From the NCBI GenBank assembly GCA_028691575.1, contig JAQUYY010000107.1, positions 1-6,494 of the forward strand: a DNA stretch of 6,494 bases, given 5' to 3'. The translations under genes and the position numbers were made by a program. The stretch is from Candidatus Gastranaerophilales bacterium (GTDB lineage: Bacteria; Cyanobacteriota; Vampirovibrionia; Gastranaerophilales; JAQUYY01). Below the pieces are notes generated by a model that had not been told where the DNA came from, made no database searches, and worked only from the letters and a program-made list of their open reading frames with translations. Of the stretch, positions 5,781-6,494 are shown piece by piece (the stretch's first letter is position 1; every line of letters begins with the position of its first letter).

Positions 5781-6494
5781 ATGAAAATCAGTACAATTAT
5801 CGAAGCACCAAAACAACAAATTCAATCCGGAAATATTAAAAGAGGACAAGGTTTAAAAGAAAAATATATAATTAATTCGACTACAAACAGCGTGAATGGT
5901 GATGTAAGATTTGTTGATAATGTTCTGATTTCTCATAAAAAAAGTTTAGATAATATAGAACAAGTACAAAAAGCATTAACAGAAGCACCGATAGAAGATG
6001 TGATTAAAACCCCCGAATTGCAGAATTTATTTTATAAAAACGGAAAATTAATGCATCCCGGCGAATTTTTAAAGCCTCTTTTGGGCTTTTTTGAAACTTA
6101 TGCCAAAAAAGTTGAATTAGATCAGCTTGCACCCTATACAGCTCCTCTTGAAGAGGCAAAACCATTATTAGTTCAAAAGGAATTAAAGTATGCGATCGCA
6201 TCTGAAAATCCTGATGGGCAAATGAAAAATTTTATGGAGAGTTTAAGGAGTTTTGAAAAAGGTTTAGTTGATAACCATGTCCAAATAAATGACAGTTATC
6301 TTGGAATTGATCCTAAAAAAGCTCCTGAATTTATTCAAAAATATGTTCAAGAAAAAGCTGATTTAAAACAAATAAAACCGGTTTTTGCTAACATTGAAGC
6401 AAAACCTATGGACGAAGCATTTAAGACAATGGAAACTTTCTTAAAAACAGATGGTGCAAAATTATTAGAAAAAGCACAGAATATCACAACAGAT
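5781..6494 (+). CDS. Hypothetical protein, 3' end beyond the window
   Basis: An ORF starts at ATG 5781 behind a strong Shine-Dalgarno AAAGGAG (5769-5775, 5-nt spacing) and stays open for 238 codons to the window edge. I do not recognise it. It begins MKISTIIEAPKQQIQSGNIK, with no signal peptide or membrane segment in the part seen, so it is probably cytoplasmic or exported by a route not visible here. The sequence is rich in Lys, Glu and Gln and looks mostly helical with Pro/Gly breaks. Stretches at about 50-80, 95-135, 147-165 and 181-235 look amphipathic (for example HKKSLDNIEQVQKALTEAP). No cysteines and no known catalytic motif appear. There is one ATGCGATCGCAT palindrome at codons for Y137-A140. 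It is divergently transcribed from leuS and any functional link is unknown. A long open frame, a good ribosome site and codon use like its neighbours make it a real gene. Confidence 0.85.
   Translation, partial: MKISTIIEAPKQQIQSGNIKRGQGLKEKYIINSTTNSVNGDVRFVDNVLISHKKSLDNIEQVQKALTEAPIEDVIKTPELQNLFYKNGKLMHPGEFLKPLLGFFETYAKKVELDQLAPYTAPLEEAKPLLVQKELKYAIASENPDGQMKNFMESLRSFEKGLVDNHVQINDSYLGIDPKKAPEFIQKYVQEKADLKQIKPVFANIEAKPMDEAFKTMETFLKTDGAKLLEKAQNITTD
6190..6201. other. HIP1-type octamer inside a 12-bp palindrome
   Basis: ATGCGATCGCAT is a perfect palindrome containing GCGATCGC (6192-6199), the highly iterated palindrome (HIP1) abundant in many cyanobacterial genomes. It lies within the coding sequence of the right-hand hypothetical gene and reads Tyr-Ala-Ile-Ala in frame. 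I found only this copy in the window, so it may be chance. Confidence 0.6.

Noticed and set aside
6004..6201. Minus-strand ORF of 65 codons
   Set aside because: Antisense within the plus-strand hypothetical gene, which has a strong ribosome site and a longer open frame.
1..6494. CRISPR array, tRNA or rRNA gene, or insertion sequence
   Set aside because: I saw no regularly spaced repeats, no cloverleaf or rRNA-like segment, and no transposase frame or terminal inverted repeats on either strand.

Overview
The window is about 6.5 kb of AT-rich bacterial DNA carrying ordinary housekeeping and envelope genes. I infer a non-photosynthetic relative of Cyanobacteria (Vampirovibrionia/Melainabacteria, most like the gut Gastranaerophilales). 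Four things suggest this: a short Sm-fold protein with the cyanobacterial form of Hfq (KT in place of the canonical KH), a class III-signal pseudopilin of a style common in that group, low GC, and one copy of the cyanobacterial HIP1 octamer GCGATCGC. The assignment is an inference, since no search was run.

Layout from left to right. Positions 1-243 (+) hold the 3' end of a gene, probably an HMGL-like aldolase, which appears to carry a single-base frameshift near 123-131. A 220-bp spacer between convergent genes (244-463) contains a GC-richer block at about 341-423. The minus strand from 5615 down to 464 then carries a co-directional run: leuS (GTG start), a UPF0173-type metallo-beta-lactamase-fold hydrolase, a secreted TPR protein, an Hfq-like RNA-binding protein (TTG start), and a pseudopilin. 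The first three genes are separated by 3 and 4 bp and almost certainly share a transcript. The last two follow gaps of 69 and 54 bp, each with a TATAAT-like box, so they may have their own promoters.

Upstream of leuS is a 165-bp divergent promoter region. A 12-bp perfect palindrome lies within the best leuS promoter candidate. To its right a plus-strand gene starts at 5781 behind a strong Shine-Dalgarno sequence and runs off the window open for 238 codons. I do not recognise its product.

Functionally the run joins translation (LeuRS) and a probable post-transcriptional regulator (Hfq-like) to envelope proteins (exported TPR protein, pseudopilin). The most suggestive link is the Hfq-like gene beside a pseudopilin gene, because cyanobacterial Hfq is known to act at the type IV pilus base. 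I see no convincing new multi-gene system, CRISPR array, RNA gene or transposon.
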